Shown here: positions 17,831 to 26,266 of the stretch, one piece after another
How the letters are laid out: each line of letters begins with the position of its first letter
How positions within the stretch are numbered: the stretch's first letter is position 1
Source: Paludibacteraceae bacterium
GTDB lineage: Bacteria > Bacteroidota > Bacteroidia > Bacteroidales > Paludibacteraceae
Assembly: GCA_016302585.1 (NCBI GenBank)
Contig: JAEDNI010000002.1
Location: 1-64,000, forward strand
Reading direction: 5' to 3'
DNA: 64,000 nt
Position numbers and translations under genes: made by a program
The notes under the pieces: generated by a model
Databases searched by the model: none
Seen by the model: the letters and a program-made list of their open reading frames with translations, nothing else
What the model was told of the DNA's origin: nothing

Positions 17831-18307
17831 ATGACAATAGCAATTTTGAATTACAATACAGGTGAGGTAGATATCATTGAGAACGCTCCTCGCCTCCGGA
17901 CGACAGAAGAAGTAGAGAACTATCTGGTAGAGGTTCTTGAGTACAACTCGGACGAGATACATTTCATGTTCTCTCCGGATATCGATGTGAACTATATGGA
18001 GCCGGATGATTTTGGAAAGGATAGCGAGATGGAAGACCGCTACAAACTGATAGCGAAGATACACGAGGAGCATGAGGACTACGAGTCAACGGTGGGTGTC
18101 TCTCCGAAATACGTTCGCTGCCGCATCAAGTTCAATAACGAAGAGAATGGTCAGGATATCATCATCAAACTGACGAGTGACACGGACGAGAAAGACGATG
18201 AGATATTCTTCTATTGCAACGGATTGGACGACCTCGTTCGTCTCTGCTATGTCGATACGGAGGACTTCGACTTGATTGAGATTTATGAGTTCATGAACGA
18301 AATCTAA
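17831..18307 (+). CDS. Hypothetical acidic protein
   Basis: This 158-residue, very acidic protein (Asp/Glu runs through residues 40-130) could be a DNA-mimic or inhibitor-type early protein. That is only a reading of its charge. No family recognised. Confidence 0.55.
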   Translation: MTIAILNYNTGEVDIIENAPRLRTTEEVENYLVEVLEYNSDEIHFMFSPDIDVNYMEPDDFGKDSEMEDRYKLIAKIHEEHEDYESTVGVSPKYVRCRIKFNNEENGQDIIIKLTSDTDEKDDEIFFYCNGLDDLVRLCYVDTEDFDLIEIYEFMNEI

Positions 18308-18321
18308 GAAAGGATCACGCC

Positions 18322-18621
18322 ATGATAGTAGGTGGTATATTGCATATCAATATCGACGAACTGCGTGACAATCTGCGCTACGATGTCCGGGCATTCGATC
18401 CCATCACAGCAATGGAGTACATGCAGTTCAGCAAAGGGCAGGTAGATGTAAATGTCTATGTCGAATACGGATGGACGATAAGCACGTACGACGAGCCGGT
18501 ATGGGAAATAAATGCGGTCGAACTGACATTCCAAGTGTCCGGCATCTCGCATCCGAACATCTACCGCCTGACAGCAGACGAGATAAAGCAACTGGAGTCA
18601 CTAATCAATAACGAAGAATAA
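18322..18621 (+). CDS. Hypothetical protein
   Basis: This 99-residue mostly beta protein (GQVDVNVYVEYGWTIS) ends just before the next start in the R3 operon. Not recognised. Confidence 0.55.
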   Translation: MIVGGILHINIDELRDNLRYDVRAFDPITAMEYMQFSKGQVDVNVYVEYGWTISTYDEPVWEINAVELTFQVSGISHPNIYRLTADEIKQLESLINNEE

Positions 18622-18622
18622 G

Positions 18623-19063
18623 ATGGATAAAGTGTTTGTAGTATCAATGGTGTCCTATGACCGCAGGCATCAAGTTATGCTTGGAGCGTACGACACCATG
18701 CTTTCCGCCAAGAAAGCAGCCTATGAGAAATACGCCGATGTCATGCGGACGGTCTTTAATGCGTCAGCACCGGAGTACAACGATGCGAAGCAGTATGTCT
18801 TCGGTCGCCCTGGCAATATGCACATTATCGAGGTACACGGTCTGGAATATACACGCACATCGGAATTTCCGGTGTCGTACGTTATGCGAGACGATTTGAA
18901 AGAGAAAGGTTTCGATGTAAGCAATATCGACAACGAAACGATGGAGAGTATTGCAAGCCGCATGAATGAGTATTCCTGCAATGGCGTAGGTTATTGGGAT
19001 TCGCTCATCGAGGCTGCAAGATATTATGAAATACCAACCATAGATGAGGAGGACGAGCAATGA
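18623..19063 (+). CDS. Hypothetical protein
   Basis: 146 residues. The N-terminus (VFVVSMVSYDRRHQVMLGAY) resembles small phage proteins with a beta hairpin followed by helix. The start lies one base after the preceding stop. No family recognised. Confidence 0.55.
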   Translation: MDKVFVVSMVSYDRRHQVMLGAYDTMLSAKKAAYEKYADVMRTVFNASAPEYNDAKQYVFGRPGNMHIIEVHGLEYTRTSEFPVSYVMRDDLKEKGFDVSNIDNETMESIASRMNEYSCNGVGYWDSLIEAARYYEIPTIDEEDEQ

Positions 19064-19554
19064 GAACTGTGACCGTAAAGCTCTATGAGTTCGACGAACT
19101 GAATGAGCAGGCTAAGCAAATAGCCATCGAGGAACTGAAACAAGCGTCATTCGACGCAGGTAGCGAATCAGACTGGAACGATGCCAACGAGACCATCCGG
19201 CGTATCAAGGAACTTGCAGGAGTGGATTTGGATATCCAGTTTTCATTGCAAGGCCCGTACGTGAAGTGGGGCTACGATAAGACGCACGAAACCAAGCTGA
19301 CGTATCAGCAGCAGTTTGAGAACCTGCGCAAGTCTGTCAAGAACAGCCTCACCTACACATGGGCAGACGATATGATGGTCGAGACTTTCGATGAAGCATT
19401 GTTCGACCGCCGACGCAGGTATCTTGATAATGTAGGCGATGTGCTACTGAAATTCTGCACAAAGGTCTATCGGTCAACGCTCGGGTACTTGGACGAGGAT
19501 AGTGTGCGAGAGTACATCGTCATGAACGAATATGAGTTCACGGAAGATGGATGA
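19060..19554 (+). CDS. Phage protein with YEFDELNEQAKQ motif
   Basis: This 164-residue protein has the N-terminal signature LYEFDELNEQAKQIAIEEL, often seen in small phage proteins of unknown function, followed by helical segments. ATGA overlap with the gene before. Confidence 0.55.
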   Translation: MRTVTVKLYEFDELNEQAKQIAIEELKQASFDAGSESDWNDANETIRRIKELAGVDLDIQFSLQGPYVKWGYDKTHETKLTYQQQFENLRKSVKNSLTYTWADDMMVETFDEALFDRRRRYLDNVGDVLLKFCTKVYRSTLGYLDEDSVREYIVMNEYEFTEDG

Positions 19555-19583
19555 GTGTGTAACGCATCTAAACTACAATCAGT

Positions 19584-19718
19584 ATGAGTAAGCCGAACCA
19601 AGTTTGTAGCTACTGCCGCAAAAGCGAGTGCTACGGATGGCATCACTGGGGGTGCAGCGTGACCGGAGAAACGGTTGACGAGAATGATACCTGCTCCGAT
19701 TGGGATGACGATGATTGA
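19584..19718 (+). CDS. Tiny Cys/His protein
   Basis: A 44-codon frame with CSYCRKSEC, HH and two later Cys residues, arranged like a small zinc finger, and an acidic tail of Asp residues. It is the last gene before the portal region and was too short for automated calling. Translation is likely but unproven. Confidence 0.5.
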   Translation: MSKPNQVCSYCRKSECYGWHHWGCSVTGETVDENDTCSDWDDDD

Positions 19719-19780
19719 CCATCCTAATTGACATACAGAAGATGCAAAATGAAGGAAAATCGCAAAAAAATGACCAGACG

Positions 19781-19812
19781 CTTGCATATGTCGAAAAATA
19801 ATAGTACCTTTG
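19781..19812 (+). promoter_or_regulatory. Promoter of candidate small RNA
   Basis: CTTG (19781-19784), a 20-nt spacer and TACCTTTG (19805-19812) match the Bacteroidota consensus apart from the first base of the -33 box. No start codon with a convincing frame follows before a strong terminator. Confidence 0.6.
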
Positions 19813-19816
19813 CAGT

Positions 19817-19942
19817 CGAAATTCTGACTATGGCACGTTCGTGCTTGCGACAATCTGTCGCTAACTACGCTTGCCGTAACTCAGTTTTTAATGGTTTCCG
19901 GAGGGAATTTACCGCAGCGGCGGCTAAATTCTCTCTTTTTTT
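19817..19942 (+). ncRNA. Candidate structured small RNA
   Basis: About 125 nt between the promoter at 19781-19812 and the terminator at 19901-19942. It contains a GCACG/CGTGC hairpin and a perfect GCGACA-ATC-TGTCGC hairpin, and no ORF longer than a few codons. The 301-bp gap 19719-20019 is otherwise explained by the late promoter. It may be a regulatory RNA or an attenuated leader. Confidence 0.5.
19901..19942 (+). terminator. Strong intrinsic terminator
   Basis: The stem GAGGGAATTTA (19901-19911) pairs with TAAATTCTCTC (19925-19935) with one G-U pair. An inner CCGC/GCGG extends it, and TTTTTTT follows. It should stop early transcription ahead of the portal promoter. Confidence 0.85.
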
Positions 19943-19960
19943 GCATTTTTTGAATAAAAG

Positions 19961-19993
19961 TGTTTGATATTCAAACAAAATTTTGTATCTTTG
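19961..19993 (+). promoter_or_regulatory. Late-type promoter with palindromic operator (portal)
   Basis: The palindrome TGTTTGATATTCAAACA (19961-19977) contains the -33 TTTG (19963-19966); 19 nt later TATCTTTG (19986-19993) is a perfect -7 box. The same layout and spacing recur at 40450 and 58676, so a regulator bound here would directly cover the -33 box. Confidence 0.85.
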
Positions 19994-20018
19994 CAGCCGA
20001 TTTCAAAATAAGCGTATT

Positions 20019-21443
20019 ATGAATTTGAATGAAATCTTTGGAAAAGGAAAGAAACCGCAGGAGGTAATCAACCTGCTCAAGAAGAAGTCTGTGAGTGTTC
20101 CGGAATGGGAGAAACTGCGCCGCAGTTACGAACCGAACCGTCACAAGATCGTGCGTGACTATCGCGGTCGCCCCAACGTGACCTACTCGGATGGAACTAT
20201 TCAGAAAGCAACGCGCTACCGTTTTGGATTGGAGAAACTGCTGGTATCTCGCATGACCGGCTTTATGTTCGCCATCCCGGTTAAGCGTGTCTATCAGCAG
20301 CCGGAGGGTATGACGGAGGAGCAGAAAGAGATGTTCAAGCAAATCACGAAGTCGATCGAAAAAGTCTATAAGTTGGCGTATATCGACAGCGAGAACCGCG
20401 ATAGAGGCCGTCAGTACTTTGCGTCCTGCGAGATATTCACACTCTGGTACACGACGAACTCGCCGCATCAGATGTACGGATTCCCGTCTCAGTACAAGTT
20501 CAAGTGTAAGACCTATTCGCCGATGGACGGTAACACGAAGCTGTACCCGCTCTTTGACGGCGATGATCTGATTGCTATGTCTATCGCTTATAGCCGCACG
20601 GAGGATAACCAGACCGTTAGCTATTTCGAGACCTACACGAAGGATAAGCACTACAAGTGGCATACCGAGGCGAAAGGATGGGTAGAGGATAAGCCGGAGG
20701 ATATAACGCTGTTCGGCAAGATACCCGGAATCTATATGTACCGCCCGGAACCTATCTACGGCGAGGACTTGGATTATATTCGCGAGAATATCGAGTACAA
20801 GATGTCCGAGAACAGCGACACCATCTCCGATAACGCGTCGCCGTTACTTGCGTCCGTGGGAGAGATTACGGGATTGGAGAAACGCAGCGATTCGAAACGC
20901 AGCGTCAAGCTGTCTAACGGTGGTGATCTCAAATACGTAACGTGGGACCAGGGAATAGACGCGATGAAGTTCCATACCGAAACGATGATGGATACCTATT
21001 TCATGCTTGCGCAGTTGCCGAACATATCCGCATCCAAAATGATGCAGTTGAGCAATGTCAGCTATGAGTCCCGTCAGATGCTTTTTGCCGATGCACACAT
21101 GAAGGTTGGAGACGAGGCAGGCAGTTGGCAGAAAGCGTTTGCACGCGAGTTCAATCTGGTTAAGCGGTTTGTCGGCATGGCGAATGAGCAATGGCGGGAG
21201 ATGCTGGAGACTATCGAGTGCGACCATGTGATTACGCCGTTCATCCAAGAAGATAAGAAATCGAAGGTAGGTATGCTGATGGACGCTAACGGTGGCAAGG
21301 CGGTGATGAGCCAAAAGACCTCCATTCAGTACCTCGATATGGTGGATGATGTGGAAGCGGAGATTAAGCAGATCGAGGAGGAAGAAGCGGCATCGCCCAA
21401 GCAGACCGGATTTGAAAGCATGTTCACTTCTAAAGTAGAATAG
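20019..21443 (+). CDS. Portal protein (SPP1 gp6-like)
   Basis: 474 residues from ATG 20019, the first ATG after the late promoter. The pattern KIVRDYRGRPNVTYSDGTIQ...NKATRY, the central EFIP-like GKIPGIYMY and IEYKMSENSDTISDNASPLL match phage portals of the SPP1-gp6 type. The portal forms the dodecameric DNA entry ring of the head. It ends in TAG, three bases before the minor head gene. It is separated from terminase by 10 kb of other genes, which is unusual. Confidence 0.88.
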   Translation: MNLNEIFGKGKKPQEVINLLKKKSVSVPEWEKLRRSYEPNRHKIVRDYRGRPNVTYSDGTIQKATRYRFGLEKLLVSRMTGFMFAIPVKRVYQQPEGMTEEQKEMFKQITKSIEKVYKLAYIDSENRDRGRQYFASCEIFTLWYTTNSPHQMYGFPSQYKFKCKTYSPMDGNTKLYPLFDGDDLIAMSIAYSRTEDNQTVSYFETYTKDKHYKWHTEAKGWVEDKPEDITLFGKIPGIYMYRPEPIYGEDLDYIRENIEYKMSENSDTISDNASPLLASVGEITGLEKRSDSKRSVKLSNGGDLKYVTWDQGIDAMKFHTETMMDTYFMLAQLPNISASKMMQLSNVSYESRQMLFADAHMKVGDEAGSWQKAFAREFNLVKRFVGMANEQWREMLETIECDHVITPFIQEDKKSKVGMLMDANGGKAVMSQKTSIQYLDMVDDVEAEIKQIEEEEAASPKQTGFESMFTSKVE

Positions 21444-21445
21444 TC

Positions 21446-23545
21446 ATGGCGAAACCTCGCATACCGAACCAGAAAAAGCAGTACAAACTGCTGAACAGAC
21501 GTTTGGCGGCTTACATGGCCGCCGTGCGTCGTATATATGGCGAACTCGGTAGCGAGGCGGCAAGGATAGCGGCATCCACCGGCTATGATGGAAAGAAGCC
21601 GTTTGCATGGAAGGACTACCCACGGACGAAAGCGAGAGTGCAGCAACTGCAGGAGCGTTTTGTCAGTCAGTTGGGTAGTCTTATTATGTCCGGCACTTCG
21701 GACGAATGGCGCCGGAGCAATCTCCATCAAGACCTGATCGTTGATAAGGTACTGAAAGCCTATCATACGAGCCGCAAGGACGCAAGGAATGAGCGTTACT
21801 ACCGCGATAACTCCGAGGCTCTGCAGGCGTTTCAGCAACGCAAGGAGCGCGGCATGAACCTCTCCGACAAACTATGGGATCAGTCGCAGGCATACCGCGA
21901 GGAGTTGCAGGATGTGATATCGGCAGCTATCGAGCGCGGTACAGACGCTATCACGTTGAGCAAGCAGGTCAGCAAGTACCTGCAGGACTTCCCATCCATG
22001 CAACGCGACTACAAGGAGTTGTACGGAAAGGCATCGAAGGTGCAGAACTGCGAGTACCGCTCGATCCGTCTTGCGCGGTCGGAGATAAACATGGCGTACC
22101 GTACAGCGGAACAGACGCGGTGGAGGCAGCTGGATTTCGTGGTAGGTTATGAGATTAAGATGTCAGGTGCACACCCGGCTCACGATGTCTGCGACGAGTT
22201 GGCTGGCAAGTACCCGAAGGATTTCAAGTGGAACGGCTGGCACCCTAATTGCTATACAGATAAAGCAATGGTGCTGACAAATAACGGGTGGAAACACTTC
22301 TCGGATGTTGAAAGCACAGATGCTATCCTGTCACTCAATCCTGATACACGGGATGTTGAGTGGGTTAAATTTGTAGCCCGTCAGTGCTATCCGTATTCCG
22401 GCAAGATGATACGATTCTTCAATAAGAGCCTTGAGTGTGTTGTTACGCCGGAGCATCAGATGGTGTATCTGTCAAAGAACAAAGGTGATATACGCAAGAT
22501 GAGTGCTATCTACTACAGGAAATGCAATGGTGCATTCTATCGTACATGCGAACACCGTAATCCGGAAGAAAAGCAGAGTATTGAGATAAATGGTGATGTG
22601 TGGTCTTTTGATGACTACTGCGAGTTTATGGGTTATTGGTTAGCGGATGGCTCTACACAGCATACGACAGGCGTTGCGCTATGTCAAAAGAAAGGAGAAC
22701 CGGCATGGGATGTAATGATTAGTTGTCTGGAACGGTTAGGTTATCATTATACTATCAATGAAGAAACGATATCGTTCTACAGGTCGAATATAGTACGTTA
22801 TTTGAAACAATTCGGTAACGCATATAATAAGTTCATCCCTGCTGAAATACTAAGCTCAAGCAAACGACAGATGCAGATATTCTTGGATGCGTTCATCAAG
22901 TGTGATGGATATACGAGAAAAACAAAGTCGTTCGTTGGTAATAGAGGAAACGGATTTTCGTCCAAGAATAACGAAAGAATGTATTTTACGACATCCCCGC
23001 ATCTCGCAGGTGATTTGTGTCAGTTGTTAATCATGCTTGGAAAGCGTCCTTCGTTCAAGATTAAAGAGCCTGTTACTATTACGAAGAAAGATGGCTCTCT
23101 TATCAAAGGCAATTATCCTTGCTTCGTAATATCCGAGTGTTTGTCTGGAACAGCGACTGTTTTTGATAAGGAGATGGTAGATTATTCCGGCAATGTATAT
23201 GACTTGACGCTGGAGAAGAATCATATAATGTATATCAGCTATGATGGGAAATGTTTCTGGGGGAGTAACTGCATGTGTTACGAGGTCCCGATCCTAAAGA
23301 CCGAGGACGAGTTTTACAGCGAGAACCCGGACCTGCGTTCGAGTAATGAGGTGGCGAATGTGCCGGAGGCTTTCAATACGTGGGTCGGAGGCAATCTGGA
23401 TAAAATTAAGGCTGCGGAAAAGCATGGCACGTTGCCGTATTTCTTGCAGGATAACAAGAAGTATGTCGAGAGAGCCAAGGAATAGTTCAAGGAGTACTGG
23501 AAACGCTTTGTGGAGAAACAACTGCGTTACTATGCGTCAAAATAG
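21446..23545 (+). CDS. Minor head protein (SPP1 gp7/Mu gpF-like) with intein
   Basis: The exteins form a phage head morphogenesis protein. N-extein 1-268 has a long helical region and SAHPAHDVCDELAGKYP then GWHPN; after splicing it joins CMCYEVPIL, recreating the family's HPNCxC motif. Residues 269-608 are an intein (separate entry). The frame meets TAG at 23483-23485 after KYVERAKE, but 19 further sensible codons (FKEYWKRFVEKQLRYYASK) follow to a second TAG at 23543. The mature protein is 339 residues to the first stop or 359 if it is read through. It should act with the portal in head assembly or DNA ejection. Confidence 0.85.
22250..23269 (+). other. LAGLIDADG intein in minor head protein
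   Basis: 340 residues (269-608 of the precursor). Cys269 starts block A (CYTDKAMVLTNNGW); block B is VVTPEHQM with Thr334 and His337; two LAGLIDADG-type motifs, FMGYWLADG (394-402) and FLDAFIKCDG (479-488), mark a homing endonuclease; block F is NVYDLTLEKNHIMYI (583-597); the terminal Asn608 is followed by Cys609 (+1). The residue before Asn is Ser rather than the usual His. Base composition is visibly more AT-rich than the exteins, suggesting separate acquisition. Confidence 0.92.
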
Positions 23546-23615
23546 CGTATTCCATACCATCAATCAACTCGGTTTAATTTAGCCGATTCTCAGCGAGTTA
23601 TTTCACAACGATAAG

Positions 23616-23642
23616 CGCCATCCTAAATCATGGTGGCGTTTT
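23616..23642 (+). terminator. Intrinsic terminator after head gene
   Basis: CGCCATC (23616-23622) pairs with GGTGGCG (23632-23638) with one G-U pair, 9-nt loop, then TTTT. It ends the portal/minor-head operon. The 23546-23778 gap contains this, the repeat at 23653 and the R4 upstream region, and no gene. Confidence 0.7.
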
Positions 23643-23652
23643 GCGTATGCAG

Positions 23653-23707
23653 AAAGTAACTTTCGCCGATGCTCAAAGTTACTTTTGAGGATGCCGAAAG
23701 TTAAGTT
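23653..23707. repeat. Three 22-bp iterated palindromic units
   Basis: AAAGTAACTTT (23653-23663), AAAGTTACTTT (23675-23685) and AAAGTTAAGTT (23697-23707) are spaced exactly 22 bp apart, separated by two 11-nt spacers that both contain GATGC. The first two are palindromes. Two helical turns per unit would put all units on one DNA face, as in multi-site operators. Confidence 0.55.
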
Positions 23708-23727
23708 TGACTTTCCTTGACAAATAT

Positions 23728-23905
23728 CATGCCACAAAGTGTTTATATATCAAGCAAAATTAGTACTATTTTCAAACTGGCAAGGACGATTTGCAATTAT
23801 CACATTTTCAGCATTTTATGCCGAAAAAATTTGGTCATATCGTAAAATTTTTGTAACTTTACATAAAATTAAGAAATACAAGAAAACCATTAAAATCAAA
23901 GAGTT
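23728..23905 (+). promoter_or_regulatory. R4 early promoter module, extended form
   Basis: The upstream 50 bp are nearly identical to R3, with TGTTTATATATCAAGCA at 23740-23756. The core module starts at 23779 with TTTG (23830-23833), a 20-nt spacer and TAACTTTA (23854-23861). The leader ends CATTAAAATCAAAGAGTT before ATG 23906. Confidence 0.8.
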
Positions 23906-24103
23906 ATGAAGACCCACATGAGTATTCGAAAGAACAAGAAAATGATGAAGAAGCACTACTTCGATTCCGACCCTGTAGGACTCCGCAAGGTGTATATCCG
24001 TAATAATGGGATCGAGCTTCACTATCGCTCGTCTCAAGAGCAAATCTATCACGTTCGTAAGAAACTGGCTGCTAAAGAAGCCGCGTTGAATAAAATTAAG
24101 TAG
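23906..24103 (+). CDS. Small basic protein
   Basis: This 65-residue, strongly basic protein (MSIRKNKKMMKKHYF) has a C-terminal helix rich in Lys and Ala. It ends with TAG. First gene of the R4 operon; nucleic-acid binding is possible. Not recognised. Confidence 0.55.
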   Translation: MKTHMSIRKNKKMMKKHYFDSDPVGLRKVYIRNNGIELHYRSSQEQIYHVRKKLAAKEAALNKIK

Positions 24104-24111
24104 GAAGCAGT

Positions 24112-24759
24112 ATGAGAATAACCAGACAGACGATCGACGCGCTCAAGGCGCAGGGTATCGAGGTAAAGAACTATCCGCACGAGACCTATGAGGAATGGGT
24201 AAAAGAGTGCTGGGACAGAAAATATCAGTACAGCTACAATTACGAGAAAAACGGAGAGTTTCTGATTGATGGTAAAATCCGGAAGATGACGCATGAGGAG
24301 TTGGACGAACGGGCAAAGCGCTTTGCCGACTACCACGGTCCACGCGAGGCAAGCGGATGGTACGATGCGCAAGTGCTCTATATCAAGTATGGCGACCGAC
24401 AGATAGCACGCAAGGAAACGACCAAAAGCAAGGAGATAACGGTGGGCTACGTTCTGAAAGTGGTGGACCGCGATAAGAAAGCCTTCTCAGGTGCGTACGG
24501 TGACTTTGCACGCAAGATGGAGCAGCTTCTGAAACGCAACGGCATCGGGCGGAACTTCTGCATCTATCCGACTACCTACGGAATAGGTGTTTGGCTCGTC
24601 TATAACTTCTCTGCAAAGGAGGATATCAAGCGAGTGGACTCAATCTTAAACGAACAGGGCATTGAGTTCCGCAACGAGTACTCCGACGCACAATGGGTTT
24701 GGCGGTACGTTATTAGCAAAGCAGAAGCCAACAGATTACGGATTGATAAAGCAGCATAA
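24112..24759 (+). CDS. Hypothetical protein
   Basis: This 215-residue mixed alpha/beta protein with many Tyr and Trp residues ends in a basic helix. The middle (SKEITVGYVLKVVDRDKKAF and NFCIYPTTYGIGVWLVYNF) reads as a beta-rich domain. No family recognised. Confidence 0.6.
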   Translation: MRITRQTIDALKAQGIEVKNYPHETYEEWVKECWDRKYQYSYNYEKNGEFLIDGKIRKMTHEELDERAKRFADYHGPREASGWYDAQVLYIKYGDRQIARKETTKSKEITVGYVLKVVDRDKKAFSGAYGDFARKMEQLLKRNGIGRNFCIYPTTYGIGVWLVYNFSAKEDIKRVDSILNEQGIEFRNEYSDAQWVWRYVISKAEANRLRIDKAA

Positions 24760-24760
24760 G

Positions 24761-25582
24761 ATGAGAGAGGAAGAAAAACTTGGAGACATGATAGCCAACC
24801 TCGACTACGCCAAGTCGTTCTCGGATAACTTCGACAGCTTCATAGCGTTCACGCTGTTTCCGTTCCTTGCTAATCCGGATGAGGATGATGTGGCAAATTA
24901 CATGAGCCACCGCGAGGACGAAAAGTATAAGGAAGCAATGCTGAAACTCGGGGATATATCCGAGGGTTACCATGACGCGCTTGGCGATATATTTATGGAT
25001 CGTATCAGTCATGGCGCCAACGGGCAGTTCTTCACTCCGGACTGCATTTGTGAGTTCATGGCTGGAATTCTTTCGCCGGATGGAGAACATATATGCGACC
25101 CGTGCTGCGGCTCGGGTAGGCTGCTGCTCAAAGGCTTGCAGCGGTCTCGTGAGAATAAGTTAGACCCGACCATCTACGGAGGCGACCTTGACCACCGTGC
25201 AGCACGCATGACGCTGCTGAACCTCTGCATGAACAGCGCGAGGGGCGATGTCGAATGGATTAACTCGCTGTCGAATGAGGTGTTCAAGACCTACCATATA
25301 GACCGCGTGAACATCTACGGGCATTGGATGTCCTATGTATGGCAGTACACTCCATCGACCAATATGGACAAACTGAACAGCCAACGCCAGGATGTCATAA
25401 GGCAACTGATTGAGGTCGGCGTTTGGTACGAAAGGCATTTCGAGGACCCGAAGAAACCGGCTGAACCATCGGAAGCAGACACACAGCAAGTACAGATGCA
25501 GTCGTCAGTGAAGCCAACCGAGATACCTCCCATTCCGGAACCGAAAAGACAGCAGGCAGTACAACTGTCATTGTTTGACTAA
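24761..25582 (+). CDS. N6-methylase-like (HsdM-type) protein, NPPY not seen
   Basis: 273 residues from ATG 24761. It has the HsdM-type GQFFTPDCICEFMAGI and SAM-binding DPCCGSGRLLL, then a Rossmann continuation (TIYGGDLDHRAARMTLLNL). The catalytic NPPY/F expected next is not seen, so it may bind SAM or DNA without methylating, or be a trimmed relative of type I M subunits. A Pro/Gln-rich linker leads to the C-terminal QLSLFD, a clamp-binding peptide. Confidence 0.72.
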   Translation: MREEEKLGDMIANLDYAKSFSDNFDSFIAFTLFPFLANPDEDDVANYMSHREDEKYKEAMLKLGDISEGYHDALGDIFMDRISHGANGQFFTPDCICEFMAGILSPDGEHICDPCCGSGRLLLKGLQRSRENKLDPTIYGGDLDHRAARMTLLNLCMNSARGDVEWINSLSNEVFKTYHIDRVNIYGHWMSYVWQYTPSTNMDKLNSQRQDVIRQLIEVGVWYERHFEDPKKPAEPSEADTQQVQMQSSVKPTEIPPIPEPKRQQAVQLSLFD

Positions 25583-25597
25583 TAAAATGTATATAGA

Positions 25598-26149
25598 ATG
25601 AAGAATACCAAGATTTTTGAATCGATCCGCAAGAATGCAATTGAGTTTGACGCTCTCTTGAAACGGCAGTTGGCGTATAGCGAAAAGTTAGAAACCATCG
25701 CTTATAAGTCATGGCGGGCTGACGAGGGCAATAAAGAAAAGCGCATGGCATTCCATGAGCAATGCCAAAAGTCGGATCAGTTAAGGAAACGCATCGAGAA
25801 TAACCAACCGTTCACAGCGGAGCGGTGGTATATGACAGAGTACCTCTATTCCGATGCTCACGCTTACGAGGTGGTGGAGGTCTATAATGAGAATAAGATG
25901 GATGTACGGCAACTCAAGGCGACCGAGAAACAGGAAGCACGCGAGGCACGTATGGCATCGTTTGTTCCCGGCGGATTTGTCGGCACGTTTGACAATAGTC
26001 TTCAGGAATGGGATTTCGAGAGCGACGAGAGCAATCCCATCATTACTGTCCGCCGGCACAAAGATGGATGGTTCTACAGACCGAATACGCGAACCTGCCC
26101 CTTCGTCATGCACGACAGTCCGCACGAACACTACGACTTCAACTTTTGA
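25598..26149 (+). CDS. Hypothetical protein
   Basis: 183 residues: a charged N-terminal helical half, then a beta-rich end with HDSPHEHYDFNF. No family recognised. Last gene of the R4 operon, followed by a terminator. Confidence 0.6.
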   Translation: MKNTKIFESIRKNAIEFDALLKRQLAYSEKLETIAYKSWRADEGNKEKRMAFHEQCQKSDQLRKRIENNQPFTAERWYMTEYLYSDAHAYEVVEVYNENKMDVRQLKATEKQEAREARMASFVPGGFVGTFDNSLQEWDFESDESNPIITVRRHKDGWFYRPNTRTCPFVMHDSPHEHYDFNF

Positions 26150-26194
26150 GCAATAGAATAGATAATATAGTAAGAAAATAGAAGAAAATCAAGG

Positions 26195-26220
26195 AAAAAT
26201 GCAGAATTTTTGCATTTTTT
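26195..26220 (+). terminator. Intrinsic terminator
   Basis: AAAAATGCA (26195-26203) and TGCATTTTT (26211-26219) form a perfect 9-bp stem with a 7-nt loop running into T residues. With A and T at its two ends it could act in both directions. Confidence 0.7.
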
Positions 26221-26230
26221 CTCGTAAATA

Positions 26231-26262
26231 CTTGGATAATTCAATTAAAAGTAGTAATTTTG
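26231..26262 (+). promoter_or_regulatory. Promoter for a near-leaderless mRNA
   Basis: CTTG (26231-26234), a 20-nt spacer and TAATTTTG (26255-26262). The start codon at 26267 is only 5 nt after the -7 box, so transcription should begin at or next to the ATG. Confidence 0.65.
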
Positions 26263-26266
26263 CAGC

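Noticed and set aside
8587..23545. Genetic code 15 (TAG read as Gln) for the whole phage
   Set aside because: TAG ends the portal, radical-free small genes and the large tail gene exactly where the next gene or an RNA gene begins; reading through gives nonsense, for example after 21443 and across module R2 after 8988.
23653..23707. CRISPR array
   Set aside because: Only three 11-bp units, palindromic, with 11-nt spacers that resemble one another; no cas genes.
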